DNA from: an uncultured Bacilli bacterium
GTDB lineage: Bacteria; Bacillota_I; Bacilli_A; RF39; UBA660
Direction of reading: 5' to 3'
DNA: 9,785 nt
NCBI GenBank assembly: GCA_944329255.1
Contig: CALVIA010000039.1
Coordinates: 1 to 9,785 of the forward strand
Of this stretch, positions 1 to 7,117 are shown in pieces (positions within the stretch are counted from its first letter, which is position 1; each line of letters starts with the position of its first letter). The notes below the pieces were generated by a model. The model was not told the DNA's origin and ran no database searches. It saw only the letters and a program-made list of their open reading frames with translations. A program made the translations under genes and the position numbers.

Positions 1-4
1 TTCT

Positions 5-2281
5 TTATATTGATATTAAATTTAAATTATTTATTTCTATAATATAATTATCATTTATTATATTATCAAATATTAAAGATTCTATATTATTTTTTAAAAA
101 ATCTTTTAACTTAGAAACCCCGTTAGTTTCAAATTCTAAATTGTTTTTTATTTGATTTATAACATTTTTTGATAAATTAATTGAAACACTATATTTTTCT
201 TCTAATAATTTTATATTTTTTAAAATGATATTTGTAATATTTTCTTCAGAAATATTATTTAATATTAATATTTTATTAATTTTGTTTACAAATACATTTC
301 CCAAAATTGTTTTTATTTTTTTCATATAATCATTATTATTATCATTAAATCCTAAACTAGTTTTATTTAAATTTATATTTGAAGTCATTATAAATATTAC
401 ATTTTCAAATGATACTTCTTTTCCTTTAGAATTTTTTATTACTCCTTCATTTAATATTTGTAAAAACAAATCAATAACTTTTTTATTACATTTTTCAATT
501 TCATCAATAATTATTACAGAATAAGGCTTTTCCTTAATTTTATCTAAAACACATTTTGTATTATTTTGAATTGCATATTCTGGTGGTAAACCTATTATTT
601 TATTAACTGAATATGAGTCTTTATAATCATTTGAATCAATTTTTATTATATTATTTTTTCCTACAAGCAATTCTGCATATTGATTTGCAAGTAAAGTTTT
701 ACCAACACCGGTATTTCCACATATTAATAACGATAAACAAGAATTGCTTAAATTAACCATTTTAGTAAATTCATTTAATTCATCAATTTTATTGTTTTGT
801 GAATATATATATTCTTTTAATTTTTTATTTATAAAATTTATATTTTCTTTATTAAAATTTATATTTGGTGTATCTATTTTGCTTTTTATAACATTAATTA
901 TATCTTCCTCTTTTACATTTTTATATTTATTTGATTTTATTATATTAATTTTATTTATATTATTTTTTATACTATCTTCTTTTTCTTTATATAATAAAGC
1001 AGATTTAAAATCATTATTTGAAATATATTCATTTTTTTTAATTGTTAATTTTTTCAATTTTTTTTCTAATTCTTTTAATTTTTTTTCATTTGTATTTTCT
1101 TTTAAAGAAACTTTTGAACATACCTCATCTAAAATATCAATTGATTTATCTGGTTCATTTCTATCTTTAATGTATTTTTTTGAATAAAACAAGATTTTAT
1201 CAATAATATTTTCACTAATATTTACTTTATGATATTTTTCGTATATATGTTTTAAATTTAATAATATTTCTTTCAGCTCTTCCTGGTTTGGTTCATTAAT
1301 GTATATTTTTTGAAATCTTCTGTCTATTGCTGAGTCATTTTCTATATATTTTTTATATTCATCTTTAGTTGTAGCACCAATACATCTCATTTTACCCCTT
1401 GCTAAAGCTGGTTTAAATATATTAGATGCATCAATTGCTCCTTCAGCTCCTCCGGCCCCCATTATTGTGTGTATTTCATCAATAAATATTATTATATCTT
1501 CGTCTTCTTCTAATTCAGAAAGTATTTTTTTCATTCTTTCCTCAAATTCCCCTCTATATTTTGTTCCAGCAACAGATGAAGCCATGTCTAAAGATATTAT
1601 TTTTTTATTTTTTAATATTTCTGGTACATTATTATTTACAATTCTATTTGCTAATTCCTCTACAATTGCGGTTTTACCAACTCCTGCATCACCCAATAAT
1701 ATTGGATTATTTTTTGTTCTTCTACATAATATTTCTAAAATTCGCTCTATTTCTTTTTCGCGTCCTATCACAGGATCTAATTTACCTATTTTGGCTTTTT
1801 CATTTAAATTTGTTCCTATTTCTTCTAAAATACTTTTCTTTTTAGTATTTTTTTTAACATCAATTTTTTTTAATATAGTACTATATATTTTATCCAAATC
1901 AATTTTCATTTGAAGCATTAACTTTATTGCAATACCTTCTCCTTCTTCTAAAATTGAAAGAAATAGATTAAATATAGAAATACTTTCTGTATGGTTTTCT
2001 CTTGACTCATTTACAACAACTTCTAATATTCTTTTAACAAGAGGAGTAAATACAAATAAATCATCATTACAATTTCCATATCCTATTGAATTTATTATTT
2101 CTTTTTTAAAATTTTTATAATTTAAGTTATGTTTATTTAATATTTTTGATAATTCATTATCATTTTTTAATATTGATAAAACTATATGTTCAGAACTAAT
2201 GTATTGATGCTTCAATTCCTTCTTTTCAAATTTAGAATTAATTAGAATTTTTTGGCATTCCTCATCAAATCTATTATACAT
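5..2281 (-). CDS. clpC: ClpC-type AAA+ protein unfoldase (Hsp100), degenerate D2
   Basis: This is a cytoplasmic ATP-driven unfoldase that would feed substrates to the ClpP peptidase. The 758-aa protein has the full ClpC order. Residues 1-140 are the double Clp-N repeat. D1 has Walker A GDAGVGKT (197-204), Walker B IIIFIDEI (263-270), pore loop AGTKYRG (238-244) and arginine finger DRRF (320-323). A short helical middle region with a UVR-like stretch lies around 400-445. D2 has Walker A GNTGVGKT (522-529), Walker B VIIIDEIEK (589-597) and sensor-1 TSN (633-635). The LGF tripeptide at 643-645 matches the ClpP-docking loop. D2 is odd: the usual NRxD arginine finger reads NKIN (666-669), and the sensor-2 GAR reads GVS (721-723). 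B. subtilis ClpC is about 810 aa. The start is fixed by AAAGGGG five bases upstream of ATG. No CtsR-type repeat or CIRCE element is visible upstream. The assignment to ClpC rather than ClpB/ClpE rests on the Clp-N pair, the short middle region and the LGF loop. Confidence 0.92.
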   Translation of the reverse strand: MYNRFDEECQKILINSKFEKKELKHQYISSEHIVLSILKNDNELSKILNKHNLNYKNFKKEIINSIGYGNCNDDLFVFTPLVKRILEVVVNESRENHTESISIFNLFLSILEEGEGIAIKLMLQMKIDLDKIYSTILKKIDVKKNTKKKSILEEIGTNLNEKAKIGKLDPVIGREKEIERILEILCRRTKNNPILLGDAGVGKTAIVEELANRIVNNNVPEILKNKKIISLDMASSVAGTKYRGEFEERMKKILSELEEDEDIIIFIDEIHTIMGAGGAEGAIDASNIFKPALARGKMRCIGATTKDEYKKYIENDSAIDRRFQKIYINEPNQEELKEILLNLKHIYEKYHKVNISENIIDKILFYSKKYIKDRNEPDKSIDILDEVCSKVSLKENTNEKKLKELEKKLKKLTIKKNEYISNNDFKSALLYKEKEDSIKNNINKINIIKSNKYKNVKEEDIINVIKSKIDTPNINFNKENINFINKKLKEYIYSQNNKIDELNEFTKMVNLSNSCLSLLICGNTGVGKTLLANQYAELLVGKNNIIKIDSNDYKDSYSVNKIIGLPPEYAIQNNTKCVLDKIKEKPYSVIIIDEIEKCNKKVIDLFLQILNEGVIKNSKGKEVSFENVIFIMTSNINLNKTSLGFNDNNNDYMKKIKTILGNVFVNKINKILILNNISEENITNIILKNIKLLEEKYSVSINLSKNVINQIKNNLEFETNGVSKLKDFLKNNIESLIFDNIINDNYIIEINNLNLISI

Positions 2282-2304
2282 AATTGCCCCTTTCTTTATA
2301 TTCT

Positions 2305-2322
2305 ATGTATGTTATGAAACAT
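2305..2322. repeat. Imperfect inverted repeat upstream of clpC
   Basis: ATGTAT and AAACAT arms (five of six positions complementary) flank GTTATG, 24-41 bases before the clpC start. It lies just upstream of a weak -10-like TAGAAT (minus strand, 2305-2300), whose -35 is not recognisable. It could be an operator, or chance in AT-rich DNA. Confidence 0.2.
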
Positions 2323-2339
2323 TTTTTATATTTTTATAC

Positions 2340-2366
2340 AAAAAAAAAGGACAAAATCCTTTTTTT
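2340..2366 (-). terminator. Hairpin terminator after the transporter gene
   Basis: The plus strand reads A9-GGA-CAAAA-TCC-T7, giving a perfect 10-bp stem (2342-2351 with 2357-2366) and a 5-base loop. Read on the minus strand, the stem ends in a run of Us directly after the transporter stop codon. The TAA stop (2367-2365) overlaps the base of the stem. It should separate the lysS/transporter transcript from clpC. Confidence 0.75.
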
Positions 2367-3744
2367 AAATTACTGCTGCTATAGTTATTCCAATAAAACA
2401 AATAACTAATATAGCTATTGCTAATTTCCAAATATATTTAACCCATTTCATATAATTTTCTTCTACATAATTTAATCCAACCATTAATAATACACTTGAT
2501 GGTGCTATTAGCATAACAAATGAATATGTAAATTGTAATATTAAACAATATAATTCACTTATAGTAGTATTATTTGCAGAAAGTGATAAAACTTGTGGAA
2601 CATACCTTATAGCATATTCTAAATCAACCATAAATATATTAGAAATTAATGATGCAAGTGTAACTAATGCTATATTTCCACTCTTTGCAATAAAATTAAT
2701 TATTGTTCCAACAAATCCTGAATTTAATGTAAATATTAAAATCAAATTTATTATTGCTGCAAATATTGCTAAACCAATGACTTTTTTAGCTCCACTAACA
2801 CATGATTCTACTGTTTCATCAAAAGTTAACTTGTTTGTAATTGAAATAACAATTATTGCTAATGCAATTGTTGGATATAGTGATGTTTGAGTCCATAATC
2901 CAAAAGTTTCAAAATATCCTAACATTGAATTTAAAATTGCAAAATTTCCTATTTTAACATTTTTTATTGCATCATAAATTTCAACAAAAACTTCTTGATT
3001 TTTCCATTGTGTAAGCCCAAACACAAATACTATAAACAATAATGATAATACAATATATAAAGAAGTTCCTTTAATATTGGCTTGTTTTTTTGCACTTCTA
3101 TTTGATGGTACAAATAGTATTTTTTCTTCATTTAATTCTTCTTTAGTATTCTTTACATCAATTTTTAATAAATATAATATTGTTATAACTGCTAAAACTA
3201 CAAGCATTCCTATTTTTATAAATAAATATGTGTTATCCTCTACTCCGCTTATTTGTTGAAGTAATGTATTAGATATTTGAGATAATAATCCAATTGTTGA
3301 TGCACCAATTGTTGCCAAAATAGCTTGTACTTTACTATATTTTAATTTAAATAAAATCGCTATTGAAATTGGGATAAACATTAACATTGGAATATATATT
3401 CCTGTTAATGAAGTTGTAATCATATAAAATAAAACTGTTATAATTACAAAAATATTTTTATGTTTTTTTGCAATTTGAGATATAGTATCTACAAAAGCTT
3501 TATAAACTCCTGATTTATTTATAACCCCATAAAACATACCTATAAATAAAATTAATATAGATGTTTTTCCAAAATATTGTAATAATATTTCAGGTGCTGT
3601 AAATATATCAGCAAATCCTACAGATGAAATACTTCCTGTTATTAACTCATCTGTTCCTACAGTTGTTGATGGAATAATCCATGTTAAAACTATTGTAAAT
3701 AACAATAAAATTCCAAATGCTTTAATATTTTTTTTGTTTTTCAT
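2365..3744 (-). CDS. YfcC/DcuC-superfamily membrane transporter
   Basis: This is a 459-aa polytopic membrane protein, probably a secondary transporter of small organic anions, amino acids or peptides. The substrate cannot be read from the sequence. About eleven or twelve hydrophobic segments are visible, for example near residues 8-25, 60-76, 98-132, 138-157, 172-193, 227-244, 286-302, 322-341, 345-375, 395-423 and 438-458. A charged, likely cytoplasmic loop lies at about 194-226. The N-terminal TWIIP (21-25) and the C-terminal APSSVLLMVGLNYVEENYMKW (a Pro-Ser-rich hairpin followed by MKW) resemble YfcC/C4-dicarboxylate anaerobic carrier proteins. GGAG lies seven bases before the ATG. The gene starts 15 bases after the lysS stop, so it is probably cotranscribed with lysS, and a terminator follows directly. 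The family call is by pattern only; AbgT or another ion-transporter-superfamily member remains possible. Confidence 0.6.
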   Translation of the reverse strand: MKNKKNIKAFGILLLFTIVLTWIIPSTTVGTDELITGSISSVGFADIFTAPEILLQYFGKTSILILFIGMFYGVINKSGVYKAFVDTISQIAKKHKNIFVIITVLFYMITTSLTGIYIPMLMFIPISIAILFKLKYSKVQAILATIGASTIGLLSQISNTLLQQISGVEDNTYLFIKIGMLVVLAVITILYLLKIDVKNTKEELNEEKILFVPSNRSAKKQANIKGTSLYIVLSLLFIVFVFGLTQWKNQEVFVEIYDAIKNVKIGNFAILNSMLGYFETFGLWTQTSLYPTIALAIIVISITNKLTFDETVESCVSGAKKVIGLAIFAAIINLILIFTLNSGFVGTIINFIAKSGNIALVTLASLISNIFMVDLEYAIRYVPQVLSLSANNTTISELYCLILQFTYSFVMLIAPSSVLLMVGLNYVEENYMKWVKYIWKLAIAILVICFIGITIAAVI

Positions 3745-3759
3745 ATTTTCTCCTTTAAA

Positions 3760-5235
3760 TTACTTATTTTTCATGTGTGGAAACAAAATTACTTCCCTTA
3801 TATTTTCCTGTCCAGTTATCATCATTACTAATCTATCTATTCCGATACCAAGACCGCCAGCAGGAGGCATACCATATTCTAGTGCCTCAATAAAATCTTC
3901 ATCTAAATCATTTGCCTCATCATTTCCAAGTTGTTTTTCTTTTAACTGATTTTCAAATCTTTCTCTTTGATCAATTGGATCATTTAATTCAGTAAATGCA
4001 TTACCATATTCAGATCCACAAATAAATATTTCAAATCTTTCTGTAAATCTTTCATCTTTACATTTTTTTGCAAGAGGACTAACTTCAATTGGATATTCAC
4101 ATACAAATGTTGGTTCAATTAATGTATCTTCTACATATTTTTCAAAAAATGCATTTATAATATGGCCAACTTCGAAATGTTCTAATACCTCAACATCAAA
4201 TTTTTTAGCTAATTCAATTGCCTCTTCTTTTGACATTTTATTGTAAAAATCTACTCCAGTTTTTTCTTTTATAAGGTCTACCATTTTTGCGCTTTTAAAT
4301 GGCTTGCTAAAATCTATTTCATGCCCTTTCCATGTCAATGTGTAAGTATTAAGTGAATCATAAACACATTTTCTAAATAGATCTTCGCACACTTTTTTCA
4401 TTCCATCTAAATCTGTATATGCTTTATATAATTCTACTGTTGTAAACTCAGGATTATGCTTCCTATCCATCCCTTCATTTCTAAATAATCTTCCAATTTC
4501 ATATACAGCATCCATTCCTCCTACAAGTAATCTTTTTAAAGATAATTCAGTTGCAATTCTTAAATACATATCAATATTTAATGTATTGTGATGAGTAATA
4601 AATGGTTTAGCCGCTGCACCACCTAATATTGTTCCTAATATAGGAGTTTCTACTTCAGTATATCCATTTGAATCAAGGTATTCTTGTATACTTCTGATAA
4701 TCCTAGGTCTTATAAATGCAATTTTTCGTGATTCTTCATTCATTATCAAATCTACATATCTTCTTCTAAATCTTTCCTCAACATCTACAAGTCCATGAAA
4801 TTTTTCCGGTAAAGGTCTTAATGCTTTTACAAGATGAATGTATTCAAAAGCTTTAATACTTAATTCCCCCATATGTGTTCTAAATATTTTACCTCTAATA
4901 CCTACAATATCTCCTATGTCTGCAGAAGTAAATAATTCGTATGCTTCTTCTTTAACATTGTCAATCTTTACATAAATTTGTATTTGACCATATTTATCTT
5001 GAATATGCATAAATCCAGCTTTTCCTTTGCCTCTTTTTGTCATAATTCTTCCGGCAATTGAAACTTCAATATCTTTTTCTTCCAATTCTTCTAAAGACAT
5101 ATTGTTATACATTTCTTTAATTGTTTTAGTATCAATGTTGACATCAAATTTACTTCCAAATGGATCAATATTGTTTTCTTTTAATTTTTTTGCTTTTTCT
5201 CTCCTAATTAATTCTTGTTCTGTGTACTCTCTCAT
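3760..5235 (-). CDS. lysS: Lysyl-tRNA synthetase, class II
   Basis: It charges tRNA-Lys with lysine in the cytoplasm and is essential for translation. The 491-aa product is full length for bacterial class II LysRS. Residues 55-137 form the OB-fold anticodon-binding domain (AGRIMTKRGKGKAGF). Class II motif 1 lies around 177-198. Motif 2 contains FRNEGMDRKHNPEFT (251-265). Motif 3 is GMPPAGGLGIGIDRLVM (455-471). The lysine-pocket elements GGAAAKPF (205-212) and EYGNAFTELNDP (409-420) are present. ATG is preceded by GAGGGAG at good spacing. dusB lies 61 bases upstream, the common Bacillota dusB-lysS order, and the transporter gene follows after 15 bases. A promoter-like element in the dusB-lysS gap suggests that lysS can be transcribed on its own. 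Nothing is missing. Confidence 0.98.
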   Translation of the reverse strand: MREYTEQELIRREKAKKLKENNIDPFGSKFDVNIDTKTIKEMYNNMSLEELEEKDIEVSIAGRIMTKRGKGKAGFMHIQDKYGQIQIYVKIDNVKEEAYELFTSADIGDIVGIRGKIFRTHMGELSIKAFEYIHLVKALRPLPEKFHGLVDVEERFRRRYVDLIMNEESRKIAFIRPRIIRSIQEYLDSNGYTEVETPILGTILGGAAAKPFITHHNTLNIDMYLRIATELSLKRLLVGGMDAVYEIGRLFRNEGMDRKHNPEFTTVELYKAYTDLDGMKKVCEDLFRKCVYDSLNTYTLTWKGHEIDFSKPFKSAKMVDLIKEKTGVDFYNKMSKEEAIELAKKFDVEVLEHFEVGHIINAFFEKYVEDTLIEPTFVCEYPIEVSPLAKKCKDERFTERFEIFICGSEYGNAFTELNDPIDQRERFENQLKEKQLGNDEANDLDEDFIEALEYGMPPAGGLGIGIDRLVMMITGQENIREVILFPHMKNK

Positions 5236-5255
5236 ATGTCACTCCCTCATTAAGT

Positions 5256-5284
5256 ATTTTATATCAATTTATAATTAATGTAAA
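5256..5284 (-). promoter_or_regulatory. Candidate sigma-A promoter of lysS
   Basis: On the minus strand, TTTACA (5284-5279) is followed after 17 bases by TAAAAT (5261-5256). In the same stretch TGATATAAA gives an extended -10 two bases earlier. The -10 ends about 22 bases before the lysS ATG, implying a short leader. No T-box antiterminator fits in the 61-base gap, so lysS is not tRNA-regulated here. Confidence 0.5.
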
Positions 5285-5296
5285 TAAAATGTAATG

Positions 5297-6262
5297 TTAA
5301 TTTCTAAAATTATTTAAAATATTTATGACTTCTTCTTTTTTTGTAGACATAAATATTTTTCTTTTTATTTCGTTTGAACCAGAGATTCCTTTTAGATACC
5401 ATGCAATATGACTTCTCATTTCTAATACAGCTGTTTTTTCATCTTTTACTTCTAATAAATAATTTAAATGTTTAATACACATATCGATTTTTTCTTCTTT
5501 CGTTATTTCTTTAGGAATTATTCCATAATTTAAATAATTAATTGTATCTCTTATTAACCATGGATTTCCTAATACTCCTCTTCCTATCATTATTGCATCA
5601 CACTTTGTATCTTCTAACATTTTTTTTGCATCATAAACGGTTTTAATATCTCCATTCCCTATTACTGGAATTGAAACATTTTTTTTAACTTCTTTTATTA
5701 CACTCCAATCAGCTTTTCCTTCATATCTTTGACTTCTTGTCCTAGGATGAACGCATATCGCACTTGCTCCATTTTTTTCACAAATTTTTGCAATTTCTAT
5801 TGCATTTATATGGTTAAAATCCCATCCACTTCTAATTTTAACTGTAACTGGAATTGGAACGGCATTAACTACTTGTTTTACAATTTCTCCAACTTTTTCT
5901 GGATTTTTTAAAAGAGCTGCACCTGCTTGAGCTGAAACAGCAACTTTTGGAACCGGACATCCCATATTTATATCAATGATATCCGGTTTCATTTCTTTAT
6001 AAACTATTTTAGCTGCATTAACAAACGATTCTACATCACTACCAAAAATTTGTTGAGATATAGGTCTTTCTTCATCTGTCATATATAACATTTTTTTTGT
6101 TTTTTCATTTTCATAAACTATTGCTTTGTCACTTACCATTTCTGCATAAATTAAACCTGCACCAAATTCTTTTACAATTCTTCTAAATGCACTATTACAT
6201 ATTCCTGCCATTGGTGCTAAAACAACATTATTTTTTATTTCTATATTTCCTATTTTAAACAT
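5297..6262 (-). CDS. dusB: tRNA-dihydrouridine synthase (DusB type)
   Basis: This FMN- and NADPH-dependent enzyme reduces uridine to dihydrouridine in the tRNA D-loop. The 321-aa protein is a complete TIM-barrel Dus. It has LAPMAGICNSAFR (15-27) at the FMN site, and INMGCPVPK (98-106) with Cys102 as the predicted catalytic acid. KIRSGWD (142-148), HPRTRSQRYEGKADW (172-186), IGNGDI (201-206) and GRGVLGNPW (227-235) bind FMN phosphate and shape the active site. The ATG lies seven bases after the stop of the small Cys-motif gene and has only a weak A-rich site (TAAGAAAAAT), so translation is probably coupled to that gene. lysS follows. DusB is chosen over other Dus paralogues because of motif spacing and the dusB-lysS order. 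Confidence 0.95.
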   Translation of the reverse strand: MFKIGNIEIKNNVVLAPMAGICNSAFRRIVKEFGAGLIYAEMVSDKAIVYENEKTKKMLYMTDEERPISQQIFGSDVESFVNAAKIVYKEMKPDIIDINMGCPVPKVAVSAQAGAALLKNPEKVGEIVKQVVNAVPIPVTVKIRSGWDFNHINAIEIAKICEKNGASAICVHPRTRSQRYEGKADWSVIKEVKKNVSIPVIGNGDIKTVYDAKKMLEDTKCDAIMIGRGVLGNPWLIRDTINYLNYGIIPKEITKEEKIDMCIKHLNYLLEVKDEKTAVLEMRSHIAWYLKGISGSNEIKRKIFMSTKKEEVINILNNFRN

Positions 6263-6269
6263 ATTTTTC

Positions 6270-6485
6270 TTAAATATTTAACTTTACCTTTTCTATTAAT
6301 TGGTTTAAATCATCAGAAATTATAGGAATTCCATTAACAATTACAAAATATTTATTTTTACCAATTGCACACATGCTTTGGCATCCTACAAATATTTTTG
6401 CAGTTGAATCTACTTCAATTAACATTTGCTTTAATTTTTCAAAATTTTTTTCATTACATTTATTACATATTTTAAATTCATTCAT
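6270..6485 (-). CDS. Small Cys-motif protein, DUF1450/YuzB-like
   Basis: This 71-aa protein carries a CNKC motif (Cys7, Cys10) and a CQSMC motif (Cys35, Cys39), followed by YFVIVNGIPI and a C-terminal helix. The pattern (one Cys motif near the N terminus, a second CxxxC in the middle, then a 'xxVNGxxV' strand and a Leu/Val helix) resembles the short thioredoxin-fold, ferredoxin-like DUF1450/YuzB proteins of Bacillota. That could mean a 2Fe-2S cluster, zinc or a redox disulfide; none is proven. The ATG overlaps the end of pduL by eight bases (ATGAATGA), a translational-coupling arrangement, and dusB starts seven bases downstream. Its function is unknown. A redox or metal role next to an FMN-dependent enzyme is only a guess. 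Confidence 0.75.
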   Translation of the reverse strand: MNEFKICNKCNEKNFEKLKQMLIEVDSTAKIFVGCQSMCAIGKNKYFVIVNGIPIISDDLNQLIEKVKLNI

Positions 6486-7047
6486 ATATTACTTCACCTA
6501 ATACATTAGTATCTATAATATTTGCATTTGCATCATCTAAATCCAAATGTGCTTCTAATAATGCATCGTCAGATGCTTTAATTTTTACATTTTCTAATAT
6601 GGCTCCTTTTTCTCCATATACTTTTAATTTTACAGTTTGCCCATTTTTAAGATTATATTTATTTAAATCACTATTTTTTATATGAATATGCCTATTTGCA
6701 ATAATACAACAATTTTCTTTTAACAATTGTTTTTCACCATATTCTATAATAACTTTTTCTGAATTCTCTAAATCTCCCGAATCTCTTACTGGCGGATTAA
6801 TTCCCAATATATATGAATCTGTTTTACTTATTTCCACCTGTGTGTATTTTCGTATTGGCCCAACAATTCTTACATTATCAAATCTACTTTTTTCTGTAAT
6901 AATATTAACTTTTTCTTCAGCTGCAAATTGTCCAGGTTGTCCTATATCTTTATATTTAGTCAATTTTTTTTCTTTTCCAAAAAGATATATAAAATCTTCT
7001 TCATTTAAGTGCACATGTCTTGCTGATATTGCAATATTTAATTTCAT
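6478..7047 (-). CDS. pduL: Phosphate acyltransferase PduL
   Basis: PduL interconverts acyl-CoA and acyl-phosphate. In Bacillota without Pta it can serve as the housekeeping phosphotransacetylase paired with acetate kinase. With the chosen start the protein has 189 residues and two PduL half-domains. ARHVHL (9-14) holds the first HxH zinc ligands. PPVRDSGDL (85-93) holds an Arg expected at the phosphate site. NRHIHI (118-123) is the second HxH, and EAHLDLDDANA (165-175) supplies another metal His (167). The start at 7047 has AAAGGTG six bases upstream. An upstream ATG at 7092 would add 15 residues but has no ribosome binding site and overlaps the promoter region. Without that extension there is no obvious microcompartment-targeting peptide, and no shell gene is nearby, so a free cytosolic enzyme is likely. 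The downstream gene overlaps by eight bases. Confidence 0.92.
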   Translation of the reverse strand: MKLNIAISARHVHLNEEDFIYLFGKEKKLTKYKDIGQPGQFAAEEKVNIITEKSRFDNVRIVGPIRKYTQVEISKTDSYILGINPPVRDSGDLENSEKVIIEYGEKQLLKENCCIIANRHIHIKNSDLNKYNLKNGQTVKLKVYGEKGAILENVKIKASDDALLEAHLDLDDANANIIDTNVLGEVIYE

Positions 7048-7053
7048 TTTCAT

Positions 7054-7060
7054 CACCTTT
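7054..7060 (-). promoter_or_regulatory. Ribosome binding site deciding the pduL start
   Basis: AAAGGTG lies six bases before the ATG at 7047. The longer alternative start at 7092 has no comparable site, which favours the shorter protein. Confidence 0.7.
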
Positions 7061-7063
7061 TTT

Positions 7064-7072
7064 ATTATATCA
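7064..7072 (-). promoter_or_regulatory. Extended -10 element, candidate pduL promoter
   Basis: The minus strand reads TGATATAAT, a perfect extended -10. The hexamer 17 bases upstream (ATGAAA) is poor, as is common for extended -10 promoters. It ends only 16 bases before the pduL ATG, so a transcript from here would begin at or within the ribosome binding site. An additional upstream start is therefore possible. Confidence 0.4.
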
Positions 7073-7097
7073 TATTTTATATTTTTTTTCATATATT
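7069..7097 (+). promoter_or_regulatory. Candidate sigma-E promoter of gerQ
   Basis: ATCATATT (7069-7076), 13 bases, then CATATATT (7090-7097) each match the B. subtilis sigma-E hexamer-like consensus (GKCATATT, CATAYAMT) at seven of eight positions with plausible spacing. The predicted start near 7104 leaves a leader of about 14 bases. gerQ is a sigma-E (mother-cell) gene in B. subtilis, which fits. The AT-rich background makes chance matches likely. Confidence 0.4.
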
Positions 7098-7108
7098 TAA
7101 ATATGAAA
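7087..7108. repeat. 8-bp perfect inverted repeat before gerQ
   Basis: TTTCATAT (7087-7094) and ATATGAAA (7101-7108) flank ATTTAA. The repeat spans the candidate gerQ -10 and the first bases of its AAAGGAG ribosome binding site. It could be an operator or a weak hairpin near the site; the function is unknown. Confidence 0.35.
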
Positions 7109-7117
7109 GGAGCATTT

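Noticed and set aside
744..1913. Several plus-strand open frames of 90-150 codons inside clpC
   Set aside because: They are antisense to a clearly conserved gene, consist of Phe/Ile/Leu/Ser runs from the complementary AT-rich strand, and lack ribosome binding sites.
2282..2364. CtsR or CIRCE heat-shock operator upstream of clpC
   Set aside because: Neither GGTCAAA-type direct repeats nor TTAGCACTC/GAGTGCTAA arms are present.
5236..5296. T-box riboswitch upstream of lysS
   Set aside because: The gap is only 61 bases and has no specifier-loop or T-box-like conserved sequence.
7048..7092. Longer pduL start at 7092 adding a Lys/Ile-rich N-terminal helix resembling a microcompartment encapsulation peptide
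   Set aside because: There is no ribosome binding site before that ATG, the segment coincides with promoter-like TGATATAAT, AAAGGTG is well placed for the shorter start, and no shell protein genes are nearby.
6842..7117. Upstream extension of the gerQ frame into pduL
   Set aside because: The extension is antisense to conserved PduL residues. AAAGGAG and the GerQ homology both support the start at 7118.
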